NCBI GenBank assembly: GCA_001028815.1
Contig: LDJB01000001.1
Location: 949,634-1,013,633, forward strand
Direction: 5' to 3'
Source: Peptococcaceae bacterium 1109
GTDB lineage: Bacteria; Bacillota; Limnochordia; Darwinibacteriales; Darwinibacteriaceae
DNA length: 64,000 nt
Position numbers and translations under genes: made by a program. Below the pieces are notes generated by a model. That model saw only the letters and a program-made list of their open reading frames with translations, did no database searches and had not been told where the DNA came from. Below are positions 7,621 through 16,092 of the stretch, piece by piece (the first letter of the stretch is position 1; every line of letters starts with the position of its first letter).

Positions 7621-9693
7621 TCACCTCAATGTCACCATACTTCTAGCTACGATCTCTTCTCCGCGCTTTACTGTGATCTCGTACTCTCCCGCCGGTCCGA
7701 TAGCCCTTAAACGGCCCTTGCTGTCCACTTGCGCGGTGCCTTCCCCTTTCCAGCCATTGGTGAGGCGCGCCAACGTCTCCGCAGCAGGCTTGAAGGTGTA
7801 GTCAGCAAACATCAAGCCGCCATCCTTGATAAACGCCCCTTCATCGGTCGCGTTCCACCACGTAATCTCTGACACTTCTGGCACGCTGTAGCAGAGGGTG
7901 TAGAACAGTTCCACCCACTCAGCCTGCCGCTCCAAGTCCCACGGGCCGTGCCACCAGCCGAAGTCCAGCCCCAGTTCGGGCGAGGGCCAACTGGAAGGCA
8001 CCGACACTTCCGTAATTCGCACAGGCTTGCCTAAGCGGGCGTAGCGCTTAATGATTGCCTCAAGGTCCCAAGGATGGCGAATGGGAAAGCCCCCTGAGAA
8101 CAACCGGGAATGCATATAACCGCCGTAGTACATCTGCAGGCCAACGGCATCGAAGGATACACCCCGTTCTGCCAGGGCCCCATAGAACTGATCCGGTACC
8201 ATCTCATAGCCCTGTTCCACAATGTCTGCGCTCACTTGCTCGCCGAAGACCTGGCAGCTGTTCACCTCGATCACAACATCATGGGCATGTTCCCGGACGG
8301 CGTCGACCCCTGCCTGGACAACTGCCGCGGTCTCATCAAGGGTGAGATTGGGCCCGTTGGTGTGGTGGAGCATGGGCTCGTTGATGGCCTGCCAGTCTTT
8401 AATGTAGGGATAATAACGCTCTGCCAGCCTTTTCTTATTCTCATAGACTTTGGCTGGGAGGTCTTCTGGAGGCACATCGTAAACCCAATCAGGGGTAAAG
8501 GCGCCCCACTGATCAGGGTACCGTCCCTGCCAAAACCACACAGAGATGTGATCCTTCAGGTGGAAACCAGCTTCCCGTAGTTTGTCCGCTGGATAGCGGT
8601 TGTAATAATCCTCATCTTTGCGCACCCCTTCCTCTTCTTCGAGGCGAGACCATAAGAGGGGCACAGGGAGTTGGTTGATGCCGATCTCCCGGAGCTTCTC
8701 CCAAAGGGGGTCCGTATCTAAAGGAACCCTCTGCACTGGGTGGCTATCTGGGTTAACGAAACAGCCAAAGCGGAACTCGTGGGCCACCTGGCGGTACTCC
8801 ACTACATCCCCTGGTTTGACTCCCTCTAGCATGGACGAGAGGCCTACCACCCGCTCCCGATTGCGGTGCCGGGCGATGCGCTGGCGAGCCCGTTCCATCA
8901 CCAGGGTCTCGCCGGCGAGCAAACAGAGTCCCAGGGCCTTGTCGGCAGCCTTAGCCTGCTCCCTTTCGCTCCGGGCCTCTTCAAGTTCTGCCACGGCAGC
9001 CTGGGCCATCCTGGCCTCTTCCTGCAGCTTCTCGCTTAAGCTGTAGCCGTCCCGCTGGCAAGCGGCCATTTCCGCCTTTAACCTGCGCCAAGCAGTGCGG
9101 GCGAACTCAACGTTCAAAAAGATGGACTGGGGCGTAGCACCATCCACCGCGAACCCTCTGCCCCTTCCATCAGCCCAGCACACAACTCTGCCGTAGCCTG
9201 GTGCAGTCCACAGCACTGCCAGCTTCACTGCTTCCTCCCGAGAAAGCAACACATAGGGCTGCTCATCAAGGCCTGCCCAGTGTACCGCACCACGGGCCGG
9301 GAGGTCATCAAGCCCATAGAACTCAAACTGCCGCACATTCAGGCGCCCGTCCCCTAGCCCAGGCTTTGTAAGGCGCTGGCCATCGAGGTCGTAAGCCACC
9401 AGGGGAACGGGAAATGCTTCCGAGAGCTTCACTTCTACCTCCGCACTACTTCTCCGGGGCGAGCCGGGGATGCGGTAGAACTTGGGCAGATAATGCACAG
9501 CCAGAGCAAATTCTCCCCAATTGGGCGGGAAGATCTCAAGCCTGACAGCGCCTGCAGCCTGCTGCAGGGTTACCCAGCCATCTTCACCGGTATGCTGAAC
9601 GGCAACTTCCGCTCCGTTCGCTCCCCTCGCCACTACCTTCGCCTTGGCAAGAGCGCGGCCCGATGGATCTTGTACCAAACAGCGAATCTCCAT
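7621..9693 (-). CDS. GH10-type glycosidase, cytoplasmic, with insert
   Basis: A 690-residue protein. Residues 1-95 look like a beta-sandwich (Ig-like) domain. Residues 200-265 are a charged helical, probably coiled-coil, insert. The GH10 barrel covers about 290-665, with the acid/base Glu439 in WQAINEP and the nucleophile Glu562 in RITEVSVPSSW (assignments by motif). GH10 enzymes are mostly xylanases that hydrolyse beta-1,4-xylan with retention. No signal peptide is present, so a role on imported xylo-oligosaccharides or a related substrate is more likely than attack on polymer. RBS AGAGGAG lies before the ATG. Neighbours overlap or abut, so it belongs to the glycyl radical enzyme transcript. 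Confidence 0.8.
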   Translation of the reverse strand: MEIRCLVQDPSGRALAKAKVVARGANGAEVAVQHTGEDGWVTLQQAAGAVRLEIFPPNWGEFALAVHYLPKFYRIPGSPRRSSAEVEVKLSEAFPVPLVAYDLDGQRLTKPGLGDGRLNVRQFEFYGLDDLPARGAVHWAGLDEQPYVLLSREEAVKLAVLWTAPGYGRVVCWADGRGRGFAVDGATPQSIFLNVEFARTAWRRLKAEMAACQRDGYSLSEKLQEEARMAQAAVAELEEARSEREQAKAADKALGLCLLAGETLVMERARQRIARHRNRERVVGLSSMLEGVKPGDVVEYRQVAHEFRFGCFVNPDSHPVQRVPLDTDPLWEKLREIGINQLPVPLLWSRLEEEEGVRKDEDYYNRYPADKLREAGFHLKDHISVWFWQGRYPDQWGAFTPDWVYDVPPEDLPAKVYENKKRLAERYYPYIKDWQAINEPMLHHTNGPNLTLDETAAVVQAGVDAVREHAHDVVIEVNSCQVFGEQVSADIVEQGYEMVPDQFYGALAERGVSFDAVGLQMYYGGYMHSRLFSGGFPIRHPWDLEAIIKRYARLGKPVRITEVSVPSSWPSPELGLDFGWWHGPWDLERQAEWVELFYTLCYSVPEVSEITWWNATDEGAFIKDGGLMFADYTFKPAAETLARLTNGWKGEGTAQVDSKGRLRAIGPAGEYEITVKRGEEIVARSMVTLR

Positions 9694-9709
9694 GGAATGG
9701 TCTCCTCTC

Positions 9710-10750
9710 TTACCCGATTAGTTCAGCTGCACTTCCAACTATGAGTTCCACTTGATACGCCCGGCTTTCCCCTGGCTTGAGGTACACCAACGTCCCTCGT
9801 TCCCGTTCTTTGGAACGGCCTTCCACTAAGCAGTTTGCCGGTTCTAACCCTGCAGCGTATGTCCCTTCACCGGTATACTTCCACTGGATGAAGTTTGGCA
9901 AATGCGTTGGCTCCCAGCGCACCTTTAACCCTAGGTCCAAGCGCCTGTTGAGGAGCACCGCTTCGGCCATGTCATCTTCCTTGGGCCTTACTTTGTGGTA
10001 GAACACCGTATCAGGGTAGTTGGGCGTAGGCCCTTTATACAACTGGTAGGAACCGAACTCAGGCGCGGCAATTTCGTCCCGGGGCCTAACTTCCAGGCTG
10101 TCCGCGACCAGTTCTGTGCCTTCATCCAGTAAAGGATGGCCCACATTGCAGTGGTAGAGGATCATGTGGGGCATTTCCGAAAAACTCTCGTTTGTGACCA
10201 CATCTCGGATGATGATGCGGTTTTCTCCTGCAAAGGCAGTAATTTCCCGGTGCAAGCAGAGGCTACCTGTTAGGGTTTTCGCTTCCCTCACTTTGCCCCA
10301 TATGCGAAGGGCGTATGTATCCTCTTCCCACTCTGCCTTTACTCCTACTTCCTCCCCGGGGATATTGTGAATCCGTCCGTGGAGGCCTAGAGCTTCTCCT
10401 TGATCCACATCGGGAGCCCCCAAGTGGGTCAGCCCGCAGGTGGTGAGGAGGCCTCCGCCAAAACTGCGGAACCATTCATCTCCCATTGGCTCGTAAAACT
10501 GGGGTGCCACATCCCCAACCTGAGTCCGCAAGGCTACGGGGATGCCTTGAAACTCGCAGTCACCGATGTCTAGAGCTTTATCCACAAGCACCACAAAGCG
10601 TAAGCCCGCACCGGTCTTGACTTCCAAGGCAGCGAGGCCCTTGGCCCGCCCCTCGTCATAAGTGAAGCGGCGGATTCCCGCCGCCGGACTCATCTGGCCA
10701 AAATAACGGCGGAGTTCCGCCGGAGTGTAATTTCTACCCCAAAGCTTCAT
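9710..10750 (-). CDS. DUF4432 aldose-1-epimerase-like protein
   Basis: A 346-residue protein of the galactose-mutarotase fold, DUF4432 subgroup. Typical segments are FVVLVDKALDIGDCEFQG, GGGLLTTCGLTHLGAP, LHGRIHNIPGE, and HMILYHCNVGHPLLDEG. Members of this fold interconvert sugar anomers or epimers at C1; DUF4432 proteins themselves are poorly characterised. No signal peptide. Start ATG 10750, with GAGGTGAGGGT just upstream. It is 12 nt after the activase gene and 16 nt before the GH10 gene, so it likely prepares the sugar released by the hydrolases for the isomerase, dehydrogenase and radical steps encoded next to it. Confidence 0.8.
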   Translation of the reverse strand: MKLWGRNYTPAELRRYFGQMSPAAGIRRFTYDEGRAKGLAALEVKTGAGLRFVVLVDKALDIGDCEFQGIPVALRTQVGDVAPQFYEPMGDEWFRSFGGGLLTTCGLTHLGAPDVDQGEALGLHGRIHNIPGEEVGVKAEWEEDTYALRIWGKVREAKTLTGSLCLHREITAFAGENRIIIRDVVTNESFSEMPHMILYHCNVGHPLLDEGTELVADSLEVRPRDEIAAPEFGSYQLYKGPTPNYPDTVFYHKVRPKEDDMAEAVLLNRRLDLGLKVRWEPTHLPNFIQWKYTGEGTYAAGLEPANCLVEGRSKERERGTLVYLKPGESRAYQVELIVGSAAELIG

Positions 10751-10762
10751 ACCCTCACCTCT

Positions 10763-11539
10763 TCAGCCAATTTTGACCTTCTCGCAGCCAAGCTCCCTTA
10801 GGGCGTCTAGCCAGGCTTGGCTTGTTTCCTTGGATGGGTTCGGCAGGCCGGGCAAAGCTGGATCCCGGCGCAGCCTTTTAGCTTTGTCATTACCGAGATT
10901 GTGGTAGACCATGATCTCAATCCCCCGCAGTCGGGGGTACTTCTTCTCCAGCTGGGCGATGGCCTGAAAGTGTTCCTGGCTGTCGTTGATGCCAGGGATG
11001 AGAGGGCAGCGCAGGATGATCTCTGCCCCCGCCTCGTAGAGCACCTCGAGGTTGGCCAGGATAAGCTCCTGGCCAACTCCTGTGTAGCGCTTGTGATCAG
11101 GCCCGGTGGCCTTGTAATCGAAGAGGAAGAGGTCCACATGGGGCAGGATGGCTTTGTACCGGTCAGTGGGGGCGTGGCCGCAAGTTTCCATGCAAGTATG
11201 GATGCCCTGGGCTTTGCACTCCTTGAGCAGCGCCAAAGAAAAGGGAAACTGGGCCATAGGCTCGCCTCCAGACAAGGTCACGCCGCCGCCTGAGCTCTCG
11301 TAGTAGGCCCTATCTGCCACAACCTCCGCCATCACCTCATCCACGGTGTAGTGTTTCCCCACAACCTGAGTGGTGCCATCGTGGTTGTAAAACACTTCCT
11401 GTTCAAAGGACCACGATTCTGGATTGTGGCACCACTGGCAGCGCAAGGGGCACCCCTTTAAAAAAACGGTGGTGCGGATCCCCGGCCCATCGTGGAAAGA
11501 GGCCCGCTGGATATCGAATATCATGCCGTGCAAGGTCAT
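10763..11539 (-). CDS. Glycyl radical enzyme activase (radical SAM)
   Basis: A 258-residue radical SAM protein. The cluster motif is Cys30-x3-Cys34-x2-Cys37 within LKGCPLRCQWCHNPE, and GGEP at 91-94 binds the SAM amino group. It would use a [4Fe-4S] cluster to make the 5'-deoxyadenosyl radical and install the glycyl radical on the enzyme encoded 6 nt upstream (13780-11546). Most activases of dehydratase-type glycyl radical enzymes carry an inserted ferredoxin domain with extra cysteines after the first motif. Here the segment 38-70 has none, giving a compact PFL-activase-like architecture. RBS AAGGAG lies 3 nt before the ATG and partly overlaps the upstream stop region. Confidence 0.92.
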   Translation of the reverse strand: MTLHGMIFDIQRASFHDGPGIRTTVFLKGCPLRCQWCHNPESWSFEQEVFYNHDGTTQVVGKHYTVDEVMAEVVADRAYYESSGGGVTLSGGEPMAQFPFSLALLKECKAQGIHTCMETCGHAPTDRYKAILPHVDLFLFDYKATGPDHKRYTGVGQELILANLEVLYEAGAEIILRCPLIPGINDSQEHFQAIAQLEKKYPRLRGIEIMVYHNLGNDKAKRLRRDPALPGLPNPSKETSQAWLDALRELGCEKVKIG

Positions 11540-11545
11540 CGCTCC

Positions 11546-13780
11546 TTAGTAGAGCGTGCGGCTGAGAATCTCCAACTGCACATCCCGATCGAGCTCCACA
11601 AAGCGGGCGCTGAAGCCGCCGACGCGGACAAAGATATGCTGGTACTTCTCAGGCTCTCGCATCGCTGCCTCCAGGTCGCCGCGATTGACCACGGTAATCA
11701 TGGCTTGGGCGCCGCCGTTGTCAAAGTAGGCCTTCAGGAGGGCTTGCAGTTTGTCTCGATTGCTGGTAAACAGCTCGGGGCTGAACTTCATGTTCTGCAC
11801 CGCCCCTGCGTGGATAGCAGGGTCCAGTTTCACCAAGGAGTTCAGCATGGCAGTAATCCCCTTCTTGTCCATACCGCCAGTGGGATTGTTGCCGTTTGCC
11901 ATGGACACCCGAGCTTTACGCCCATCTGGGGACGCAGCGGTCCAGCGGCCCATGAGGGTGTTCGCGCTGTTGTTTATGATAACCACCAAGTAGGAGTGGA
12001 GATCGGTCTTCTCACGCTGGTTGCGCACTGTGTGGCACACGTGTTCGTGTACGGCCACAGCCATGCTGTCCGCCTCAGGATCGTCATTGCCATACTTAGG
12101 TGCTGCCAAGAGCTGCTCCCTGATGTGCTCGTAGCCTTCGAAGTTAGAGTCGAGAGCAGCCAAAAGCTCCTCAGGAGAGATGCGCTTTTCCTCGTAAACG
12201 AGCTTCTTAATGGCCGTCAAGCTGTCAGCGGTATTGGTGTTGCCGTAGGTTTCCAGGGTGCCGCCGAGATAGCGGATTCCCCCAGAAAAGATCCCCTTGC
12301 CCCGCTCAATACAGTCATCATAGAGCATGCTGAGGTAGAGGTTGGCCATGGTTTCCCCAACCACTTCGTATTCCATCTGCTCCTGCATGGCCATGAAGTC
12401 CACTAGGTACTCCACCTGCCGTTTATATGCTTCAAACAGCTCGTCAAAAGTGGCAAAGGAGGACAAATCTCCCAGCTCAAGCCCGACCCGTTCACCAGTA
12501 GTGGGATCCACGCCATTGCGCATGGTCACTTCCAAGCACTTCAAGAGATTAATCACGCCGCTGGGAGTGCCGAAACTGCGGTGATTAATGATATACTCTC
12601 CGCAGCCAAAGGGAACATACTGTTCCGCTTCTTCCTGGGGCAGCTCAAAGGCATGCTCCACTGCGGGGATGTTTACATCGTCGTTATAGAGAATGGGATA
12701 GGTGCGTCCTTCCCCAATCACTTCCAGAGCCTTCTCCATGAGGGCAGGATTCATCCCCTCGTAGAAACGCAGGGACAGCTGGGGCTCAATCTCCAGCACT
12801 GTCCGGGTAGCCTCCATGGCCAGCAGAGCGAAGCGGTCTGCATTGGCTTCGTTGGGGCGGCCCTTCCCGCCGATGATCACCCGCCCGTGGACCCTTGTGT
12901 TCCGGTCTGCCATAAGCTGCCAGAGCGACTGCAGAAGCTTGAGGGCCTCAGCTTCGGTGAGGCGGCCTCCATCCAAGTCAGCAGCTAAAAAGTCACCCAA
13001 GTACACGTCCATACGCCCGTAGTTGCGCACATCTGCCACAATGGAGTACAGCCACATGAGCTGAATGGCTTCCCGGAAAGTTCGGGGTGCTTCTGTCTTG
13101 ATGGCCTGCAGTACCTCTGCCATAATCCGAAGTTCCCGTGCCCGCTCGGCGCCGGCGGTGTCTGCAAGCCTGAGGGCCTCATCGGCGTAGAACTGGCAGG
13201 AGTCAGCGAGGACGTCCAGGGCAGCAATCATGCCCGCGAAGAGCTCCCCATCGCCCCCGGCCCGCTCTGCGTTTTCCTGTGCTGACCTAATCTCTTGCCG
13301 AAGGCCAGGAAGGCCTAGGGTAACAAGCTTCCCGTAGTTGGGGTAGGCACCGCACAGGCGGTAGAGAGGAAAGACCATGCCAGGTTCGTTCATCCAGTTG
13401 TCTGATGGCATAACCTCCAGCATTTCTGGGGTATAGCGCGCCCGAACCTTCGTGGAGGTGTTTTCCTTCGACCAAAACTCCAACATGGCCTCGATCTCTG
13501 CCCGATCTTCAGGAGAAAGATCGGAGCGCTGCAGCACTTCCTTGAACCTTGCCGGAAGGTGATAGTAACCAAAAGCAGTCTGGCCCCATTCATCTGGGGT
13601 AAAACCTACCGCTGCAGGACGAATGCGGCCCGCAAACAGATCCCCCGCCTCAATGGGCCCCAAGGCCCCAGGATACTGGGCCTTGAGGCATGCTGCTTCC
13701 CTGATGGCAGGGTGGTCGTTTATGTGCCGCTGATAAGCCTTGGTAAACTCCCGCTCCCGTTGGAACACCTTATCAGCCAT
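11546..13780 (-). CDS. Glycyl radical enzyme, eliminase-like, substrate unknown
   Basis: A 744-residue glycyl radical enzyme. The C-terminal radical loop reads VRVGGFSARF with Gly722 as the radical site; the active-site loop reads VPFGCGEYIINH with Cys393 and Glu395. The Cys-x-Glu pair is the pattern of glycyl radical dehydratases and lyases, where Glu acts as base, and differs from the double Cys of pyruvate formate-lyase. The residue between is Gly instead of the common Val. It sits among glycosidases and sugar-modifying genes, starts 2 nt after the AllA-like gene, and is followed by its own activase. A sugar, polyol or sugar-acid elimination is the likely reaction. No microcompartment genes are present. 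Substrate unassigned. Confidence 0.9.
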   Translation of the reverse strand: MADKVFQREREFTKAYQRHINDHPAIREAACLKAQYPGALGPIEAGDLFAGRIRPAAVGFTPDEWGQTAFGYYHLPARFKEVLQRSDLSPEDRAEIEAMLEFWSKENTSTKVRARYTPEMLEVMPSDNWMNEPGMVFPLYRLCGAYPNYGKLVTLGLPGLRQEIRSAQENAERAGGDGELFAGMIAALDVLADSCQFYADEALRLADTAGAERARELRIMAEVLQAIKTEAPRTFREAIQLMWLYSIVADVRNYGRMDVYLGDFLAADLDGGRLTEAEALKLLQSLWQLMADRNTRVHGRVIIGGKGRPNEANADRFALLAMEATRTVLEIEPQLSLRFYEGMNPALMEKALEVIGEGRTYPILYNDDVNIPAVEHAFELPQEEAEQYVPFGCGEYIINHRSFGTPSGVINLLKCLEVTMRNGVDPTTGERVGLELGDLSSFATFDELFEAYKRQVEYLVDFMAMQEQMEYEVVGETMANLYLSMLYDDCIERGKGIFSGGIRYLGGTLETYGNTNTADSLTAIKKLVYEEKRISPEELLAALDSNFEGYEHIREQLLAAPKYGNDDPEADSMAVAVHEHVCHTVRNQREKTDLHSYLVVIINNSANTLMGRWTAASPDGRKARVSMANGNNPTGGMDKKGITAMLNSLVKLDPAIHAGAVQNMKFSPELFTSNRDKLQALLKAYFDNGGAQAMITVVNRGDLEAAMREPEKYQHIFVRVGGFSARFVELDRDVQLEILSRTLY

Positions 13781-13782
13781 AG

Positions 13783-14277
13783 TTACGCCTCTCTTTCATT
13801 TGCGATGGCGATTGGTTCATCAAGCTCCACCACATGGCAGTCCGCAGTATAGGTGTGGGGCGGCAGGGCAACAAGGCCCCTTACCTCACTGCTGGTGAGG
13901 ACGAACGGAGCCTTGTGCCACACTCCCCGCTTAAACCTGACCCACCACGTTGCCGGCAGGCGGAACACTTCGATGGTACTTACATCCAACTCTCCTGGGG
14001 GCGCCACGTGGAAACACACATCTTCACTGAACCCCCCGATGAGCTCTTCAGTGTATTCGTGATACTCAATGTCCGTAATCAGCAGCGGCCTAGGCCGAAT
14101 GATAATCGGGCTGAAAGCCAGCACACTAGATGTTGGAAAGGTCAAGAGTAGGCGATCTGGGTAGAACTGTACTGGATCTTCTGTTGTTGCGCCCAAGGGC
14201 TCACCTAGTTCTTGGGGGTTAATGAACGTCCCGTACTTGGCGAAGCTTGCCTTGCAAAGTTCCTTGATTTCCAACAC
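13783..14277 (-). CDS. AllA-like (ureidoglycolate lyase fold) cupin
   Basis: A 164-residue protein from a GTG start with AAAGGAGG 7 nt upstream. The segment EYHEYTEELIGGF, then HVAPPG, then WVRFKRGVWHKAPF (about 71-124) resembles the ureidoglycolate lyase (AllA) superfamily, where the G-x-WH-x-P motif lies at the active site of a cupin-like barrel. No other allantoin genes are nearby. It ends 2 nt before the glycyl radical enzyme, so translational coupling and a joint pathway step are likely. It may process the product of the radical reaction or act on a sugar acid. The homology call is by eye and moderate. Confidence 0.6.
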   Translation of the reverse strand: MLEIKELCKASFAKYGTFINPQELGEPLGATTEDPVQFYPDRLLLTFPTSSVLAFSPIIIRPRPLLITDIEYHEYTEELIGGFSEDVCFHVAPPGELDVSTIEVFRLPATWWVRFKRGVWHKAPFVLTSSEVRGLVALPPHTYTADCHVVELDEPIAIANEREA

Positions 14278-14297
14278 AGCTAGGCCTCCTTTCGGGG

Positions 14298-15116
14298 CTA
14301 CAGCCCCAAGACGTTGTGCAGATAGCGGCGGGAATCCATGGCCGCCTTGTAGTTGCAGACCGGCGGCGAATCAAGCTCAACACAGATTATGCCGTCGTAG
14401 CCGTTCTTCTTCAAAGTATTGTATACGCCCTTAAAGTCAATGGTACCGTAGCCCAGAGTCCGGAAGCGCTTCATGGGCCACTCGGGGTGTACACTCTCGT
14501 CGGGGTCAAGGTCCTTGAAGTGCACGTAAGCTAGGCGGCTCGCGTACTTATCGAAGGCCTTGACGCAATCCATTCCCGCCAATGCAGTATGGGCCGTATC
14601 CAGGCAGAGACTTACCAGTTCAGGATCGGTCTCTGCGAGGAACAGATCGATTTCTTCCTCTGTGTAGATGGCCGTGTTGGCATGGGGATGCATGCAGGCG
14701 ATGATCCCGTTGTCCCGGCAGAGGCGGCCAATCTTATTTGACAGCTCGGCGTAAGCCAGAATCCTATCCCTATCCATGGGCCTGTCGTTGGGGGGATCTT
14801 GCCACATGACAGCTTGCATGTTCATGTAGGTGGCCCCAATCTTCACCATGAAGTCCACGAACTTCTCCGCCTTGGCGTAATCCTTCTCTGGATCATCGGA
14901 AAAGTGGAGGTAGAGGTTGGCGAGCTCGAGATTGTACTTCTCCAGGAGCCCCTTTACCTTCTCCGCATCGTTATCGAAGTAATCGGTGATAAAGGCGAAG
15001 TTCTCCACAACCTCATAACCTAGATCCGCGGCTTCTTTGAGGAACTGCTCAAACTCGTACTGGTGGTTGTCATTGTGGTGAATTAACCAAGTCCAGCCGG
15101 TGTATCCGATCCTCAC
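14298..15116 (-). CDS. Sugar phosphate isomerase/epimerase-like TIM barrel
   Basis: A 272-residue member of the xylose isomerase-like / AP endonuclease 2 TIM-barrel superfamily. Metal-ligand type residues sit on successive strands: VVENF, ACMHPHANT, SLCLDTAHTALAG, YVHFKDLDP and ICVELD. The family includes IolE-like dehydratases, ketose 3-epimerases and hydroxypyruvate isomerase, so the reaction is open. The start is a GTG that overlaps the TGA of the upstream dehydrogenase gene by 4 nt, a sign of coupled translation. The family predicts a divalent metal and a cytoplasmic role. Confidence 0.85.
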   Translation of the reverse strand: MRIGYTGWTWLIHHNDNHQYEFEQFLKEAADLGYEVVENFAFITDYFDNDAEKVKGLLEKYNLELANLYLHFSDDPEKDYAKAEKFVDFMVKIGATYMNMQAVMWQDPPNDRPMDRDRILAYAELSNKIGRLCRDNGIIACMHPHANTAIYTEEEIDLFLAETDPELVSLCLDTAHTALAGMDCVKAFDKYASRLAYVHFKDLDPDESVHPEWPMKRFRTLGYGTIDFKGVYNTLKKNGYDGIICVELDSPPVCNYKAAMDSRRYLHNVLGL

Positions 15117-16078
15117 AGCGTAATCACCCCTTTGATATAGTCTTCAGGCTTCTCAATAGAAAGCCGGAAAAGCTCCTCCGCGTTGTGGAGGTCTGCTACA
15201 TGAGTGACCAAAGACCCTGGGTTGTAAACGCCCTGGCGGACAAGTTCTCCGGTACGGGGAATCATCTGCCGGAAGTTGCGGTTGCTCCCCGGTGCCAGGT
15301 TGAGGACGCTGAGGCCTGAGAGGTGCCAACGGGTCCCGTCAAAGCGCATCTCCTGGCGGTGCCACGAACCTAAGACCAGCTTCCCGCCGGAGTTGGCAGT
15401 CAGTTCACAAGCCAGTTCGTATCCAGAAAGGGATCCGGCCAGGTCAATCACAACATCTGCGCCGCCTGTGCTCTTCAGCCACTCACGATGAGCTTTGCCT
15501 TCTTCAGAATATGGGTCGAAAGCAAACTCAGGTTTATACGAACGGGCGATCTCTAAGCGTTCGGGCCGGGTCTCAAAGACGGAAACGGAGCCAGCCTGGG
15601 AGCCGTTCATCAGCCCTTGCAGGGTAAGCAAGCCCATGTAGCCTGCCCCTACCAGCGCTACCCGATCGCCAGGTTGAATGTTTGTTAGAGACAAGAGGTT
15701 AACGACACAAACCGTCGGTTCCAAGACCCATTTGCTGTAATCTTCCACATCATCAGGAATTCTGGCAATGCAGTCTTCCGCCAGATTGATGTACTGGCAC
15801 ATCATGTGGTTGCTGCCGCTGGCTGCGAAAACCTTATCCCCAGGTTTGAACTTGGTGACGAGGGAACCCACTTTCTCCACGATACCCACTGCTTCGTGCC
15901 CAATGATATACGGAATGGGCTCAATGGCACTGATGCCTTGGAAAAGGTATGAGTCCCACGCACAAATGCCTACAGCCTTCACCCGCAGTTGTACTTCATT
16001 TGGCTTTGGGTCACTAACCTCAACCGGGCGAATCTCTATCTTCTTTGGTTCTACAATCCATAGTGCTTCCGCTTTCAT
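15113..16078 (-). CDS. Zinc-type MDR dehydrogenase (polyol/sugar) 1
   Basis: A 321-residue medium-chain dehydrogenase. The catalytic-domain landmarks are GICAWDSYLFQG (usual Cys-x-Thr/Asp position) and GHEAVGIVEKVG. The NAD(P) fold shows VALVGAGYMGLLTLQGL. It lacks the four-cysteine structural zinc lobe found in classic alcohol dehydrogenases, as do several sugar dehydrogenases of this family. It starts at ATG 16078 with AAAGGAGG upstream and overlaps the next gene by 4 nt. It is the first gene of the tightly packed run leading into the glycyl radical enzyme, and probably oxidises or reduces a sugar on that route. Confidence 0.85.
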   Translation of the reverse strand: MKAEALWIVEPKKIEIRPVEVSDPKPNEVQLRVKAVGICAWDSYLFQGISAIEPIPYIIGHEAVGIVEKVGSLVTKFKPGDKVFAASGSNHMMCQYINLAEDCIARIPDDVEDYSKWVLEPTVCVVNLLSLTNIQPGDRVALVGAGYMGLLTLQGLMNGSQAGSVSVFETRPERLEIARSYKPEFAFDPYSEEGKAHREWLKSTGGADVVIDLAGSLSGYELACELTANSGGKLVLGSWHRQEMRFDGTRWHLSGLSVLNLAPGSNRNFRQMIPRTGELVRQGVYNPGSLVTHVADLHNAEELFRLSIEKPEDYIKGVITL

Positions 16079-16092
16079 ATCTAGGCCTCCTT

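Noticed and set aside
11492-12406. Forward open frame of 304 codons opposite the glycyl radical enzyme
   Set aside because: Antisense shadow of a conserved enzyme; no domain pattern or ribosome site.
11546-13780. Assignment of the glycyl radical enzyme as propanediol or glycerol dehydratase
   Set aside because: Cys-Gly-Glu differs from the usual Cys-Val-Glu, the activase is compact, and no microcompartment or aldehyde dehydrogenase genes are present.
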